DNA of 64,000 bases. It comes from Paraspadella gotoi (Eukaryota; Chaetognatha). Made by a program: the position numbers and the translations under genes. A model generated the notes under the pieces. The model was not told where the DNA came from, searched no databases, and worked only from the letters and a program-made list of their open reading frames with translations. Positions 1-33,600 of this stretch are shown in pieces (the first letter of the stretch is position 1; every line of letters begins with the position of its first letter). The stretch lies in assembly GCA_051294375.1 (NCBI GenBank), contig CM119263.1, positions 29,319,134 through 29,383,133 of the forward strand. The letters run 5' to 3'.

Positions 1-1070
1 TTATTTATATTCAAACCCCGTTAGAAATTCCCGTCAAACGCCATCATCCCTAAATCCGCTGCCGAATTCCATCATAACCGAAATCCTATTTCGTCTTTCT
101 CATTTGTTTATTCTCTCTCGAGCATAAAGTTCTCTTGGAGCGAGTCTTCACAGCGCCGTTCCAAACCTCCTCCCTTCCACATCCCATCTCTCTTCACCTC
201 TCCTCTTCCACATCCCTTCCCTACCTTCCACATCCCACAACCTCACGTAATCTTCCTCAATCTCATTCAGATTTTTTTCGGCAGCAAAATCTCGTTGGCT
301 TCGAAAAAGAGAAAATGTTTTTTTCGCGTTAAAATTGTCTTCTTTTCTAATCTTCATCTTCCATCCTAATCTTCTAATCTTCATTTTCTAATCTTCACCT
401 TTCATCTTCATCTTCTAATCTTCATTTTCTAATCCATATGTATCTTTTAATCCTAACTTTCTCTTGTTCTAACTATCATCTTGATCATCTTTTAATCTTT
501 TCTGTTCATCTACTAATCATTATCTTCATTTTAATCTTTATCTTCTAATCTTCATCGTCACATCTTTTCTTTGACATAATCTAACTTATCTCCTTATAAT
601 CCAATTCTCAACTTCAACTACAACTTTTCTATTTTCTTTTCCTATTTTTTTTTCTTGCAAAAAAAAATTTGATCAGCCTTCTTCAATGTTGTGCTTTGGA
701 CAAATTTTACAAAATCAATTTTGAGATTTAGTATCAAAGCTCAAATGACGACTAAATTCGTTTATAGAAATCAAAGCTGAATAATTCCTTTTTTCTCCAC
801 GATATCTCTCCCTCACTCTCTCTTTTTCTCTCTCTCTCTCTCTCCCCTCTCTCTCCCTCTCTCTCTCATTCTCTCTCTCTCTGTCTGTCTCTGTAAGGGA
901 TGATTATTTAATATGATCTTAAATTAGATTGAATCTCTCAATCTGATTTACATATTACAGTATTAAATCTAAATGTGTCTAATTTCATTTTGGATTTCAT
1001 TTCATTCTTTATCTCTCTCTCTCTCTCTTCTCTCTCTTCTCTCTTAAAACAGACCTCTCACCTCTCCGAG
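1..1070. repeat. AT-rich intergenic DNA with TCTTCA-type and (CT)n simple repeats
   Basis: No gene is recognisable here. From about 340 to 560 the sequence is a degenerate run of 'ctaatcttcat'-like units, and at 814-892 and 1010-1045 there are (CT)n microsatellites. The short open frames across 135-384 show no domain or protein-like composition and look like chance frames in low-complexity DNA. Confidence 0.6.
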
Positions 1071-1157
1071 TGTGATGTCAACAACAACAACGACAACAAC
1101 AACAACAACAATCGCGGACACTAAACGAAAACGTCAGCTCCTCTCTTCTTTCCGCGA

Positions 1158-1720
1158 TAAACAGACGAGGACGATGACGACCGCAGGGACGACCACAGGG
1201 ACGACCACAGAGACGACCAAAGGGACGACCACAGGGACGACCACAGCGACGACCACAGAGACGACCAAAGGGACGACCACAGGGACGCCCACATCGACGA
1301 CCACAGGGACGACAACAGGGACGACCACAGCAACGACCATAGGGACGACCACAAGCGATGACCACAGAGACGACCAAAAGGACGACCACAGGGACGACCA
1401 CACGACCACATGGACGACCACAGCGACGACCACAGAGACGACTAAAGGGGCGACCACAGGGATGACCACAGCGAGGACCATAGGGACGACCACATCGACG
1501 ACCATAGTGACGACCAAGGACGCCCACAGGGACGACCACAGCGACGACCACAGAGACGACCAAGGACGACCACAGGACGACCACAACGACGACCACAGGA
1601 CGAACCACAGGGACGTCCACAGCGACGACCACAGGGACGACCACAGCGACGACCACATAGACGACCAAATGGACGACCACAGGGACGATCACAGGGACAA
1701 ACACAGGGGCAGCCACTGAC
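1158..1720. repeat. 12-bp minisatellite (GGGACGACCACA units), open in several frames
   Basis: About 560 bp consist of tandem variants of the 12-mer gggacgaccaca, mixed with agagacgaccaa and agcgacgaccac. Because the unit is a multiple of three and has few stop triplets, long frames are open on both strands: a Thr/Gly-rich frame followed by an Asp/His-rich one on plus (1072-1719), and Trp/Val- or Arg/Cys-rich frames on minus. No flanking signal peptide or conserved domain supports translation. It is called as a repeat, with a small chance that it encodes a repetitive low-complexity protein. A short (ATC)n tract follows at about 1795-1820. Confidence 0.75.
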
Positions 1721-1924
1721 AACGTCGACCACGACAACGACAACGAATTATGGTTTCTCAAATTTAATAAAACCAACAAGGAACATAATTTATTATCATC
1801 ATCATCATCATCATCATCATGCCAATGCCCAGTTTGTTTAAGCGTCAGAAACGTGTTAATGCGATTTGGCGACTCTGGATTCTGGATGGAAAAGAGGGCG
1901 GATTTCTGTGCAGAGGGAACTGAC

Positions 1925-2540
1925 ACCGTCCCCCCCTTCCCTTCTCCCTACCCCCTCCTCTTCCTCTCTTTCACTCCCTCTCCCTTCTGATTCCTCCCTA
2001 CTTTCCATTCCTCTCTCTCTCTCTCTGTCTCTCTCTCTCTCCGCTTCCTCTCTCCCTCGGGTTTTCTCTGCTTTCCTCCGCTTCTCTTCTTCTTATTTCC
2101 TCCCTTTTTAATCTCGCTCATTTTTCTTTCCACTTTTTTCTCCTTTTTTTCTTTTTTCCTCTTTTTTTCTTTTTTCCTCCTTTTTTTCTTTTTTCCTCCT
2201 TTTTCTTTTTTTCCTCCTTTTTTCTTTTTTCCTCCTTTTTACTTTTTTTCTCATTTTTTTCTTTTTTCCTCCTTTTTTTCTTTTTTTCTCATTTTTCTTT
2301 TTTCCTCCTTTTTTCTTTTTTCCTCCTTTTTTCTTTTTTCCTCCTTTTTTCGTTTTTCCTCCTTTTTTCTTTTTTCCTCCTTTTTTTCTTTTTTTTTCAT
2401 TTTCCTCTTTTTTCCTCCTTTTATCTTTTTTATTTCCGCCTTTTTTCCTCATTTTTTCTTTTTTTTCCTCATTTTTTCTTTCCTCTTTTTTCTTCCTTTT
2501 TCCAGTTTTCCTTTTTTTCTTTTTTTTCCTCCTTTTTTCC

Positions 2541-2560
<20 letters not shown>
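1925..2560. repeat. Polypyrimidine minisatellite (T6C / TTTTTTCCTCC units)
   Basis: A strand-asymmetric tract almost free of purines on plus. (CT)n at 2012-2040 passes into tandem 12-13 bp units of the form ctttttttcctcc from about 2130 to 2560. Lys-rich frames on the complementary strand (1948-2452) are by-products. Such mirror-symmetric homopurine/homopyrimidine DNA can form intramolecular triplexes. The tract overlaps the 3' end of the small gene that finishes at 2541. Confidence 0.8.
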
Positions 2561-5473
<2,913 letters not shown>

Positions 5474-6718
5474 TGTTTCTCTCCTTCCGTTAATTTATTA
5501 AATTTAGTTTTATTTATATATATATATATAAATAACGTTAGAATATATTCTTTGTTATGATTCGTTTAGTTGTCGTTTTTACTTTTCGTTGGGTTAGTTT
5601 ATTGTTTCCTTCAAATGAAATCATTTCTGTTGTTTTTATTTTTTCTTTTTCTTTTTTCTTTTTCTTTCTTTTTTTAAATTAATCCATTTTTCTCTTTTTA
5701 ATTCACGTGTTTTTTTTTAATCTTCGTTCACGTGTTTCGTTGGTTTTGCTTGTTTTGTTTTTTCCTCCCCTTTTTGTTTTATTTGTCGACTAAAACGAGA
5801 AAAAAACAAATAAAAAAAAAGAACAAAGAATTTGTTTTGTTCGGTGCCTTGTTCTTTTGTTTACTTTTTACTTCCGTTAAAATCCGCGGGCTAAAGGCGG
5901 CGCCACCGAGCGAACTCTCATGAAAGAGCTTTTTGTTTGTTGTGAAAGGAGATGGAGGCGGCGTCTGCAGAAGCGGCGTCTGCAGAAGCGGCGGCAGCGG
6001 CGGCGGCGGCTGCGGCGTCAGTGGCGGCAGCGGAAGGGATGGGTTGGAAGCTACATTGCAACAATAATCTAAAGCTTTATAAGTTTATAATGATCTTATA
6101 ATTGTGTACAATTTAACAGATAATAGTAAATTGTACCCACCGAAGGTAAAATTGTTTTTGTTTTTAAAAACATACATGTTAACATATATGTTTAATCTAA
6201 AGAAAAATTATGTAAAAATTCTCATTCGTTCGTTTTATAATTTTACTTTTTTTTCTTTCTTTAGGTTAACTTTTTTTCCATTTGTTTCCCCATTCCTTTC
6301 CATTTTTTTCACGTGCCATTTTACTATTTTTCGCCTCTGGCTTTCATCCAACTCTTTCTTTTTTTTTTTACTTTTTTTGTTGTTTTTTCTTCCCGCCTTC
6401 AATCAGGGTTTTTCTTGTGCACCGCTCAATCTCTTTTTTTCAACGCACAGCCGAGATTCTCTCTCTCTCACTCGTTCCTTCTCTTCTTTTTCTCTTACTC
6501 TCTCTCCCTCTCGTCACTCCCTCTCTCTCTCTCTCTTCCGCCATTCCTACGTACCTCCTTTCCTTAATCCGATTCCAGGTCCTGCCTGACCTTTCCAACT
6601 TGTCCGATCTCATTCGCCCTCACTTTTCCATATTTGCTTCCACTTCCAACTTTTTATTTTGCGAGGTTAAAAAATCTTTTTTAATGTGGTCTCTCGGGGC
6701 TACGAAAAAAAAGATCAA

Positions 6719-6810
<92 letters not shown>

Positions 6811-7167
6811 CTATCTCTCTCTCTCTCTCTCCCTCTCCCTCTCCTCTCCCTCTCCCATCCCCCTGCCCCTTCTCTCCCCAGTTGATTTTGTTTCCTTCAT
6901 GCATTTATTCCGACTCTGAATCCCGGGCGTGCTCGCTCTCAATATGATTCTTTCTTATTCATAAGTCTGATGTTCCTTTCCACAGTCGTTTCGCCAAACC
7001 CCTCGCCGCCGCCCCCTTCGACCTCACCCCCCCCCCGCACCGAGCCGTCCAATTTGAGCGTCGGTCGGATTAGGAAGTTGGTGCTTGTTAGGTGCGAACT
7101 TATTGATTGATTGATAGATCGAGCGAGCGGCAATTCAATTAGATTGAATGAGGACCGATATTGGAGT

Positions 7168-7206
<39 letters not shown>

Positions 7207-7228
7207 GAGAGAGAGAGGAGAGAGAGAC

Positions 7229-7264
<36 letters not shown>

Positions 7265-7985
7265 TAAAAGGTCAGTCAATGTTATGCCAATCGTAATTAG
7301 AGAAGAGAAAACATTAAATAAACGAGAGGGAAAAAAATCTTATCACGTCCGATAAAAAAAATCATTCTAAAAGTCACTATAAAGTTAGTAATATATAAAT
7401 CAACTCGATTCAACCGTGAGGACATAATTCCGATCGAAGCCACAAAAAAAAGAGATTTAAAAAACGAATCGAATAAAGATCTTTTTTTTTAAGAAAAAAA
7501 AAACAAAGAGGTTTCCATGGAGACGGAAAGATTGGTTGCCAGAAAATGGGTACCACGTTTCGTCAGTTCTGCCATTGAAATTCAATTTATTACGAAAACC
7601 ATGATTTTTTTTTTTATTTGTTTGTGACAGAAATGTTTTTTTTAGTACTGGTTGCATGCTGCATCTAGATTCTAGGTCCTTACTGTATTACCTCAATCCT
7701 AAAAAATCATTGCCCGGGCATGTCCGATTGCAACACAAATGAAAAAACTAAAAGGTAATAAAATTAATGTACTTATATACTATTATAGTCCTTTTTTGTT
7801 CTGAAGCCTATTTGAATTTTCTTTTTCTTTTTTGGCCTAATCATTTTTATTGTATTTTTACTTCTTTTTTTTTCACAGTTAGTAGATTTGACAGTAGATT
7901 TTTTTGCCTATATCGTGATTTTTATATTATTATATTATTATTATTATTATTATTATTATTANNNNNNNNNNNNNNNNNNNNNNNN

Positions 7986-8016
<31 letters not shown>

Positions 8017-8400
8017 ATTTATTATAATTACTTATAATCTTACTTAGTTAATAAGTTTTTATTTTAAAAATCGTGTGAAAGACTAAGTATTGCAGTCGCT
8101 AAAAAAATTTATTAGAAACACCCATAGGCATAAACCAAAATTATTGACAAGATTTTGTTATTACTTCTTTTTCACTGAGCAACTTTTTCAAAATCTCGGA
8201 AACTAAAGATAAATTTTATTCAGAAGCAAATCGTTATTTTATAAAAACATTTCTCTTGATAAATTACATTTTAAGTAAATTATTTATTGTCGCCAAACAA
8301 ACGTGACAAAGAGAAAATATTTTCTCGCCGATCGTCTCACACCACCGAAGAAGAATTAAAAAAAAGGATTTACTGCTTTAACAAGTAATAAAAAAAACCA
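5474..8400. other. No recognised gene: AT-rich DNA with (CT)n, (GA)n and (TTA)n tracts and an assembly gap
   Basis: This holds long simple repeats: (CT)n at about 6722-6830, (GA)n at 7170-7264 and (TTA)n at 7925-8016. The (TTA)n run is interrupted by 24 N at 7962-7985, so the true repeat length is unknown. Ser/Leu/Phe-rich frames at 6104-6947 come from pyrimidine-rich DNA. A 49-codon Ala-rich frame at 5952-6101 (+) begins 479 bp upstream of the divergent small gene and could be a 5' exon, but has no homology I recognise. Confidence 0.6.
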
Positions 8401-8432
8401 TAGACACAAATCCTTGTTGCAGATAAAAAAAT

Positions 8433-8576
8433 ATGCAGAAATCGGAGATGTTGATGGAGAAAGAGAGCGACACCGACTACAGCAAAAAAGGATACGACTT
8501 CGCATCGCGTTTCTGCCTCACAAACGACGACGACGACGACGACGAAGACGACGAAGACGAAGACGACGACGACTAG
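8433..8576 (+). CDS. Candidate short acidic ORF (47 aa)
   Basis: ATG at 8433 opens a 47-residue frame starting MQKSEMLMEKESDTDYSKK, with a mixed, protein-like first 31 residues and an all-Asp/Glu tail, ending TAG at 8576. A pyrimidine-containing acceptor-like site (ccttgttgcag) lies about 10 bp upstream, so it might be a terminal exon. The tail is a (GAC)n repeat and the alternative frame is poly-Arg. No family is recognised and this may be chance. Confidence 0.2.
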   Translation: MQKSEMLMEKESDTDYSKKGYDFASRFCLTNDDDDDDEDDEDEDDDD

Positions 8577-9299
8577 AAAAACGACGAGCAGTCTCACGCG
8601 AAATTATCACGTGATTCGATGCCATCGACGCCCGGGACCGCGTGAGACGACGACGACGACGGCGACGACGAATACAATGATGTCGAAGACGACGATGACG
8701 ACGACGGAAAAAAAGGTTCATGTACTACATAAAACTCCAACAACTAAAAAAGTCAGTGACCAAAAAGAGACGCCAAAGACGACGACGATGACAAAGACGA
8801 TGACGACTTCATGGAAGATCGATACAAGAAGAAATTTATAGATAAAATAACGACAAAGCTGAAAAAGGACTGACAAAGAACTGACCTAACGTCTACAGGT
8901 TTTTCTCAATTGTACTTTATCTCTCTCTCTTTTTTAAAGACGGTGGTTGATGGTCGATGGTCCACTGCGATTGGACTCTTGCTTGCAGTCAATATGACGA
9001 CATAATGAAGAAGATCTTTCTCTTTAATTGCTGCCAATTGCAATTAGCAATGGGTCCAGAAATTACGAGCGAAGTTGTCGGTCCGCATTGGCCAAAGAGA
9101 GACGCAATGATGATGACGGTTGACAAAGAGAATGACAGAGATTGGATGACAAAGCCGACGACGACGAGGACGACGATGAAGCCGACGTCTTCCGACTCTT
9201 AGACCGCGCCCCCTTGCCCCTCCCCCCCATCTCCCTTCGTTACCTCCGTCTCGTCGAACGAAAACTGGGAGAAAAAAAAAGGAGGAGGAGATTCCGACC

Positions 9300-9600
9300 A
9301 GTCCTCGATTCTGATTGGCCGAGCCAAGATTTCTTCTAAATCGTCTTCCTATTGGTCGATACAAACTGGGGTTTCGTCCTCTCATTGGTCAATGGAGGTG
9401 AGTGGTTGACGTCACAACGAGCGTGACGTCACTTAGTTCAGTCTCGTTCATCATTCCGCACGTTCGCCCGTACGGGGGAATGCGGACAGCGGTGGGCGGG
9501 TTAGTCGGTCAGTTTAAGTCGGTCGGTCGGTCGAGATGGTGACCGGTCACGTGACGTAATATAGCGCCAAGTTACGCGACCAGGACTTGAATTAACAAAA
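9300..9600. promoter_or_regulatory. Promoter-like island: two full CREs, CCAAT boxes, CACGTGAC
   Basis: GC-richer than its surroundings. It contains ATTGG motifs (reverse CCAAT) near 9313, 9352 and 9384, two perfect TGACGTCA palindromes at 9407-9414 and 9424-9431, and a CACGTGACGTAA composite at about 9548-9559. The pattern is typical of a CREB/ATF, NF-Y and bHLH-ZIP-responsive core promoter. No recognisable coding start lies within 2 kb on either side, so the transcript it serves is unknown. Confidence 0.4.
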
Positions 9601-9916
9601 CCGATTTTTTCCCCTTTTTTTTTTGTTACCGGTAGAGTGCGTTGAACCTTGTAACCAATGGTGTCTTGTCGCCTTCAGTGGCGACATCTGGAACGCAACC
9701 CACTCACAGCCAAAAAAATAAAAGGTTTAAGAAAAAGGAAAGATTTTCAAACAAGAGATTTAAGTCTAAGATTATCGATCGACGCTCGAGGAAATAAAGG
9801 AAATCTTATCACGCGAATTGATATAAAAGAAAATTAAATTAGGAAAGAAATAAGAAATATACAAATATAATTAATTATCCCTTTGGTTTCAACTGTTTTT
9901 GCTCTTGACGCTTCCT

Positions 9917-10011
<95 letters not shown>

Positions 10012-10126
10012 ACTTTTCAACTGTAAAATCTTTTAAAGAAATTTAAATGAACGGACCCACTGTTACCTTATAGGTCCTTCTTGCAGAGGGTACCTAGGTT
10101 CATCACAATTATCTATCTATCTATCT

Positions 10127-10159
<33 letters not shown>

Positions 10160-10847
10160 ATATCGATTTCAAACGAGAGGGAAACACGTTTGCTTTTAAG
10201 TATACTTAGCCATTAACAAAAGCAAACAACAATCATTGACTAATTCGAATAGCCTATCAAAATAAAAGCTTAGTTGTCGAGAATTCAACGATTTTCTGAC
10301 ATAAATGACATCAATGACATAAATGACATCAGTGACAGCGCAAATGTCACAAAAGTCGATAGTCGTTCAAGTAAGAAGCAGATTTTGCAAATTTGTCTCT
10401 TTTGTCACGAAAAGATTTTTATTCGCGATCGATTTTCCTTCACAGCTTGAAATTTTTTTAAGGAAAAACGATTGCTTGGAGAATATTATTAGATTTATCA
10501 TGAAATTAAATTAAACATTACAAAAACCCGTAGTGCTTCTTTAATAATGGGTTTTATTGGTTTAAATATTAAACCAAGAAATGTTGTGCAATGTCAGTTT
10601 TTTGTTTGTTTTTTTTTGACGAACTTCGAGCAACAGATACTGTCTAATTCACAGGATTTCTCAGAAATGTTTAAGGGAATTTGTGACAAAAAGAAGGAGC
10701 GATGACGACGATGACGACGACGACGACAACAAAGAGAATAAGAAAAGTTCGATAAAACCTCAAGATGATGCGACTGAAAACAAATTAAAGAATAAGAAAT
10801 TTTCTTTATGAAAAAATAATCAAATCAAGAACAAAGAGGGAGGGAGG

Positions 10848-10935
<88 letters not shown>

Positions 10936-12174
10936 ACGAGTGATTTAAACTAAAAAATTAAAAAATTCAACTTAAAAGTAAAATATGAATCCCTTAAATG
11001 GATACTTTTAAAAATATCTACTTCCTTATTTAGTATCTCTCGGCAAAATAATGTATCATTAAAAATAATTAATTCAAAATTAAATTGAATTCTTAGGCAT
11101 CTCGAATTTCCTTTCGTTTCGTTGTGTTTGAATTAGTAGAAGAAGTTTGAATTTGTTTACAACAACGATTTTATTGGTACATAGGGATTCTTGAATTCGA
11201 ATTCAAATCAACAAAATGGATTTTTTTTAAAGAAAAACTAAATTAGATGGTTTTGATCTTTAAAAATAAAATGGAAAAGATTTTAAAAACTCAGTTGGCG
11301 GCGGAGAATTTCTTTTCTTCTTCATCCTCGCATTTTTCTAACTTTTTCCAACTCAGTAAACAATTTGAAATTCGTCAATAGCTCTCAATGAAATACGGTT
11401 AACGAAGAAAAGTAGAACGATTTATTTTTGCAAAAAATATTTGTGAATTTCGAGAAACAAATAATCACCGAAGCAAAAAAAAAAAAAGAGTCAATTTTAT
11501 ACATAAATAATTAAATAAAACGCGGAAAATTACTTTATCTATTATCACGATCTGGTTGAAAAAAAAAATTAAAAAAAAACATCTACATCTTTTTTTCAAA
11601 AGGCACGGGGAAAAATATACACACAAAAATTGGAAATACTGGAAAAAAAGGCATTTATCTGAAAAAGGCAACGAATGTTTATTTTAATGTTCATTTTAAT
11701 GTTCATTTTAATGCTTGTGTCAAAAATTGGAAACGATGAAGCAAAAATGCGAGCAGTTGAAATTTGATTTTGTTTAAAATTTGTTTGGGATAGAAGCATC
11801 GGATGATTAGGGGATCAGGGGTTCAGAGGATCAGGAGACCAGAGGAACAGGGGATCAGAGGATCAGGGGATAAGAGGAAAGAATCGTTTTGATATTTTGT
11901 CAGAAAAGGCGACCGTTTGGAAAATAATAATTTTTTTTTTTTCGTTTTTAAAATCAGTAGCAATTAAATCGATATTTCTTTACTATTTATTGTTCAAAAG
12001 TTTTAATTCTCTTTTAGGGCGCTAATAATAATAAATGTTTTGATTTTTTGGTATTTCTAATATTAATTTTGGAGTATTTCTTACTTTAAAATGAAATTCA
12101 TTCAAAATACGTTATAAAAGAGAAAATCAAAAAAACGAAATTCGGAAGCAGACGAAAAAAAACAAAACATAAGA
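9601..12174. other. No recognised gene: AT-rich DNA with dinucleotide and short tandem repeats
   Basis: Contents: (CT)n at 9919-10007, (ATCT)n and (CT)n at 10108-10157, a 'tgacatnaa' tandem at 10297-10335, (AG)n at about 10841-10931, three copies of gttcattttaat at 11690-11713, and a ggatcagggg minisatellite at 11811-11875. Part of the right end is presumably the 3' UTR of the Blimp-1 gene. Small frames have no protein-like features. Confidence 0.55.
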
Positions 12175-29840
<17,666 letters not shown>

Positions 29841-30551
29841 TAAATACTATAAAAGATTCTCGGTAACATAAATAATAAGACCATGGCATAACATAACATG
29901 ACATACCGTGAACATCTAAAATCAATTGAGGAAAGAGCGTGAGGGACTTCCCCTCAATTAATGCGTAAACGAATAGGTTAATTTGGTAAGTTAATAGAGC
30001 TTTAAGGTGTATCGTTATATTTTACTTTCGTAATATGTAGCCTGATATGGTTAGAATATGTTCTAATTGTTCATAATTAATTTTCTTATATGTTTAATAC
30101 TCCAAAAAAAACTGTTATATTTTTTCTAAGTAAGCGAAATTGACTTGGACAAAGATTAGATGAAGACGACGATGAAAACGACGATAACGACGACGAAGAT
30201 AACGACGACGACGACGACGACGACGACGGGGAAAAAGGAGTCTCTTTTCTCAAGAGGTAAAAAGTAGCGAAATGAGATAAGGAAAATCGTTGAGAAGAAA
30301 TTGGATGAGAAGACAAATAAAGAGGAAAACCATTTTGAAGCAAACAGTCGAGATAACTGGAGAGAGAAAGCGACGGAGGGAGAGAGAGAGGGAGAGAGAG
30401 GAAAGGGTAGGGAAATTATTAAGAGAGAGGGAGAGAGGGCGGGAGAGGATTAAGCGAGGCAGATTAGAAATGGGGGAATGCTGCAGTAGAGGAAAAAAAG
30501 AAGTTGGATAGAGTAAGAGACAAAGAGTTATCGGGGAAAAAAGGGAGAGAC

Positions 30552-30612
<61 letters not shown>

Positions 30613-33600
30613 TAGAAAGTGAGAGAAGGAAAGAGAGAGACACAAACACAGAATGGAATTAAAAAGAAAATGAAAAAGAACATTCGGAAATAAAAAATTA
30701 AGTTTACATTCCAATTTTCAAAATGGTTTTATTCATTTAGTTAATTAATTTTTAAAATTATTGCGATCCATAAACTGTTGTCGTCATTTTTCATAACATA
30801 TTTACATAAAGTAAACGCTTTTAATTCTGACGCTAAGTGCATCGGACTTTTGTTTACATCCAAGGAAAAAGTCAACGGATGCCAACAACAACACCTCTGG
30901 GCACTCTCTCTGTCTCCCTCTCCCCGAGGGCGTCGCCCCGTTTCCCTCACGGAGTCAACATTCTCTCTCTCTCTCCAGGCGTCGTCCGGCAACACGCGGC
31001 GCTCCACGCCCCGGCGCTCCGGAACAAAGGGCGCCCACCGTAGCCCCCTGGCGCGAAAGCCTCTCTACAGTGAAGAGCTCGAAAAACGACCCCAAAAAAA
31101 GAAGTGAAAAGAGAAAATCGCTGTAGGGGAAAAAAAAAAAAAGAGGCCCACGGTAAAAATAGAGAACCAGAAGTTTGAAAGGAAAAACCTTTTTTTTTCC
31201 CTTTCACTTTGGAGGCCGACAGACCGACAGACCGACAGACCGACAGACCGACATACCATCTCCGTCGGAGCGAAAGGAAAAAAAAAACCGAAGTTCTACG
31301 ACGCGTGCCGAAGGTCGAACGCCGAACGCACTGGAGAGACTGAATACGGAATGCGGAATGAGTAATGAGGTCTGTAGTACGAGTATGCTTAGGTATGCTT
31401 AGGTATGCCAGGACTACAGTTGGCTGGATTTAGTTCATTCGACAGTAGGAAAAACGGTTTTGCTGCGGCACTTAACAGTGTAGCTTCGTCCACACTATCT
31501 TTTAAATAAATTTATTCAATGAAATGTTAACAGAGACGACTTTCAGTAATAAACCGTAATAAAGCAAAAATCATGTCAAAACTTAATCTTTTGGTATTTT
31601 CTGCTTTCAGATGAACATCTTTCTGTTCTTTTATTTTATTATTTCGTTGTCTTTAGTTTATAATTATACATAAACGATAAATGATACAAGAGAAAATGTA
31701 AACATGAAATTTAAAATGTAATTTCACAAAAAATAATCGACGCAGAAAAAGGAGAGCGCAATTTTAACAGATGGTTCGTCAAGAATAAATGAAAGAAAAA
31801 AATAAAAAGAAAAAAGAAAATATTGGTTGAAACAATTTGTTACAAAAAAAAAAAAAAGAAAAAAGAAAATGACAGAAAGTAAAAAAAATCATAATTTGGA
31901 TGAAATCGAAAAAACATTCGGTTTCTTTTCGACAAAAATGACAAAGAAAAAATGAAGGACTACCAAACAAAAATATTGTTTAAAACTAAAATAAATTGTG
32001 AAGTTAAAAAAAAAAAACCCTTAAAATGAAGCGAAACAGATTGAGGGGAAATCGAAGTCACTGAGGGAAAGAGAATTGACAGTGACGTCACTTCCGTTCA
32101 CACGCTTTACGTTTTCCCCTCACGTCACCCGAACTTCCTCACGCTCGCCTTCCCCTCGCCCCCTATTTCACACCCTCCCTCACCCGAAAGTCTCAAATTT
32201 GAATCTCACGACTCTTGACGACGACGACGACAATTCCACTTAAGATTCCATTTCGTCACAAGTCAATCCATTTTTTTCCAACGAATTATTGTGAGAATTT
32301 TTTTTTTATCTCTCTCTCCCGGGAAAACCCGGTTTTCCCAAAAAAAGAGTTGAATAAATAAATAAATAAATTTTAGGCTTAAAAACGGAGAATATATCGA
32401 TGGTAAGGACCGGTAAGGTGCTTTCTTCAAATTCCTTCTCTCGTGACGTAGAGAAAAAGGTAAGTTTTAACTCTTTTTTTTTTCCCTTCTTTTCCTTCGA
32501 GTGGCACTTGAGATCAGGGACGGCAATCGATATGGCAATTCCTTCGTAATCAGTAATAAAAAGTTCTCCTCCCAAAATAAACATACAGAGTTTCGCTATT
32601 TCGGAGGTGGAATCGAAATCTCGAAGAATGATATGTAGTCTTTGCCCCTAGCCAGGGTGTTCACTATCTACAGATATATTAAATATTATTATTAACAATA
32701 GTATTAATCATGTTAAGGTAGACTTATCTGCTTCATGTCGTACTTACCAGAAGTCGTTCAAGCCAAATGTTCCATTCGTCTTTTGGTTTGTTTTTTGTTT
32801 CATTAAAAAGTTGTCATTTTCATTTAGTATGAGAAAATTTGAGATTTTAATTTTCGTAGATATTAATCCAAAGTATTCGATACTTTTCGTAGTTTTATTA
32901 TTAGAGTCACGGTCTTCTTGAATTCACAGCCTTCGCTCCTCGTCACGGCCATGTCCGAACGTCACAACATCACGGCCGAGAGTCACAACTGTCTCTTTCA
33001 CGCCTGTGAACCCCCCATCGACCTGGAGAGAGAAAAGCTTCTTTACTTTTGCGAGACGGGTACCGATCTCTCTCTCTCTCTCTCTCTCCCTCTGTCGCCG
33101 GATGGAACCGAGGAGATGGAATTGTGACTTCACCATGACTTTCGAAGATCCCATTCCTCCTCCTCCTCCTCCTCTCTCTCTCTCTCTCTTTCCCCATTCC
33201 GATACAAATTCTGCGGGTTTATGGGGCGAAAGAAGGTATTACGCAAGGTCGTCGGTCGAACGACAAAAGTCACTGAGGCCCGGATCGAGCGTCGCTTCGT
33301 AAGTCGAAGTTTAAAAAGCGATGGTGATTTGGAGAAACTCCTGAGGCTTAGCGTATAACAATGACAAAAACTAATATGACAAAGCATAGAACTGACAACG
33401 ATGACAACCGCCAGTCCTAATCGTCGCTTTTTTCAGCATTTGAACATGACGTATTATTAATACTGTTTTAAGTAACAATAGTAAAAAAATTCTAAGGTTG
33501 ATGCTTTATTATTATTATTATATTTCTATATGTCGCTCATAAGAAGCGAATGTAAAAATAAGCAATTATTATTATTATTATTATTATGTTTAACATGGTT

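Noticed and set aside
32918-33127. Plus frame with LLVTAMSERHNITAESHN and a competing minus frame
   Set aside because: Both strands show some coding-like character and a splice acceptor; without homology I cannot choose, so neither is called.
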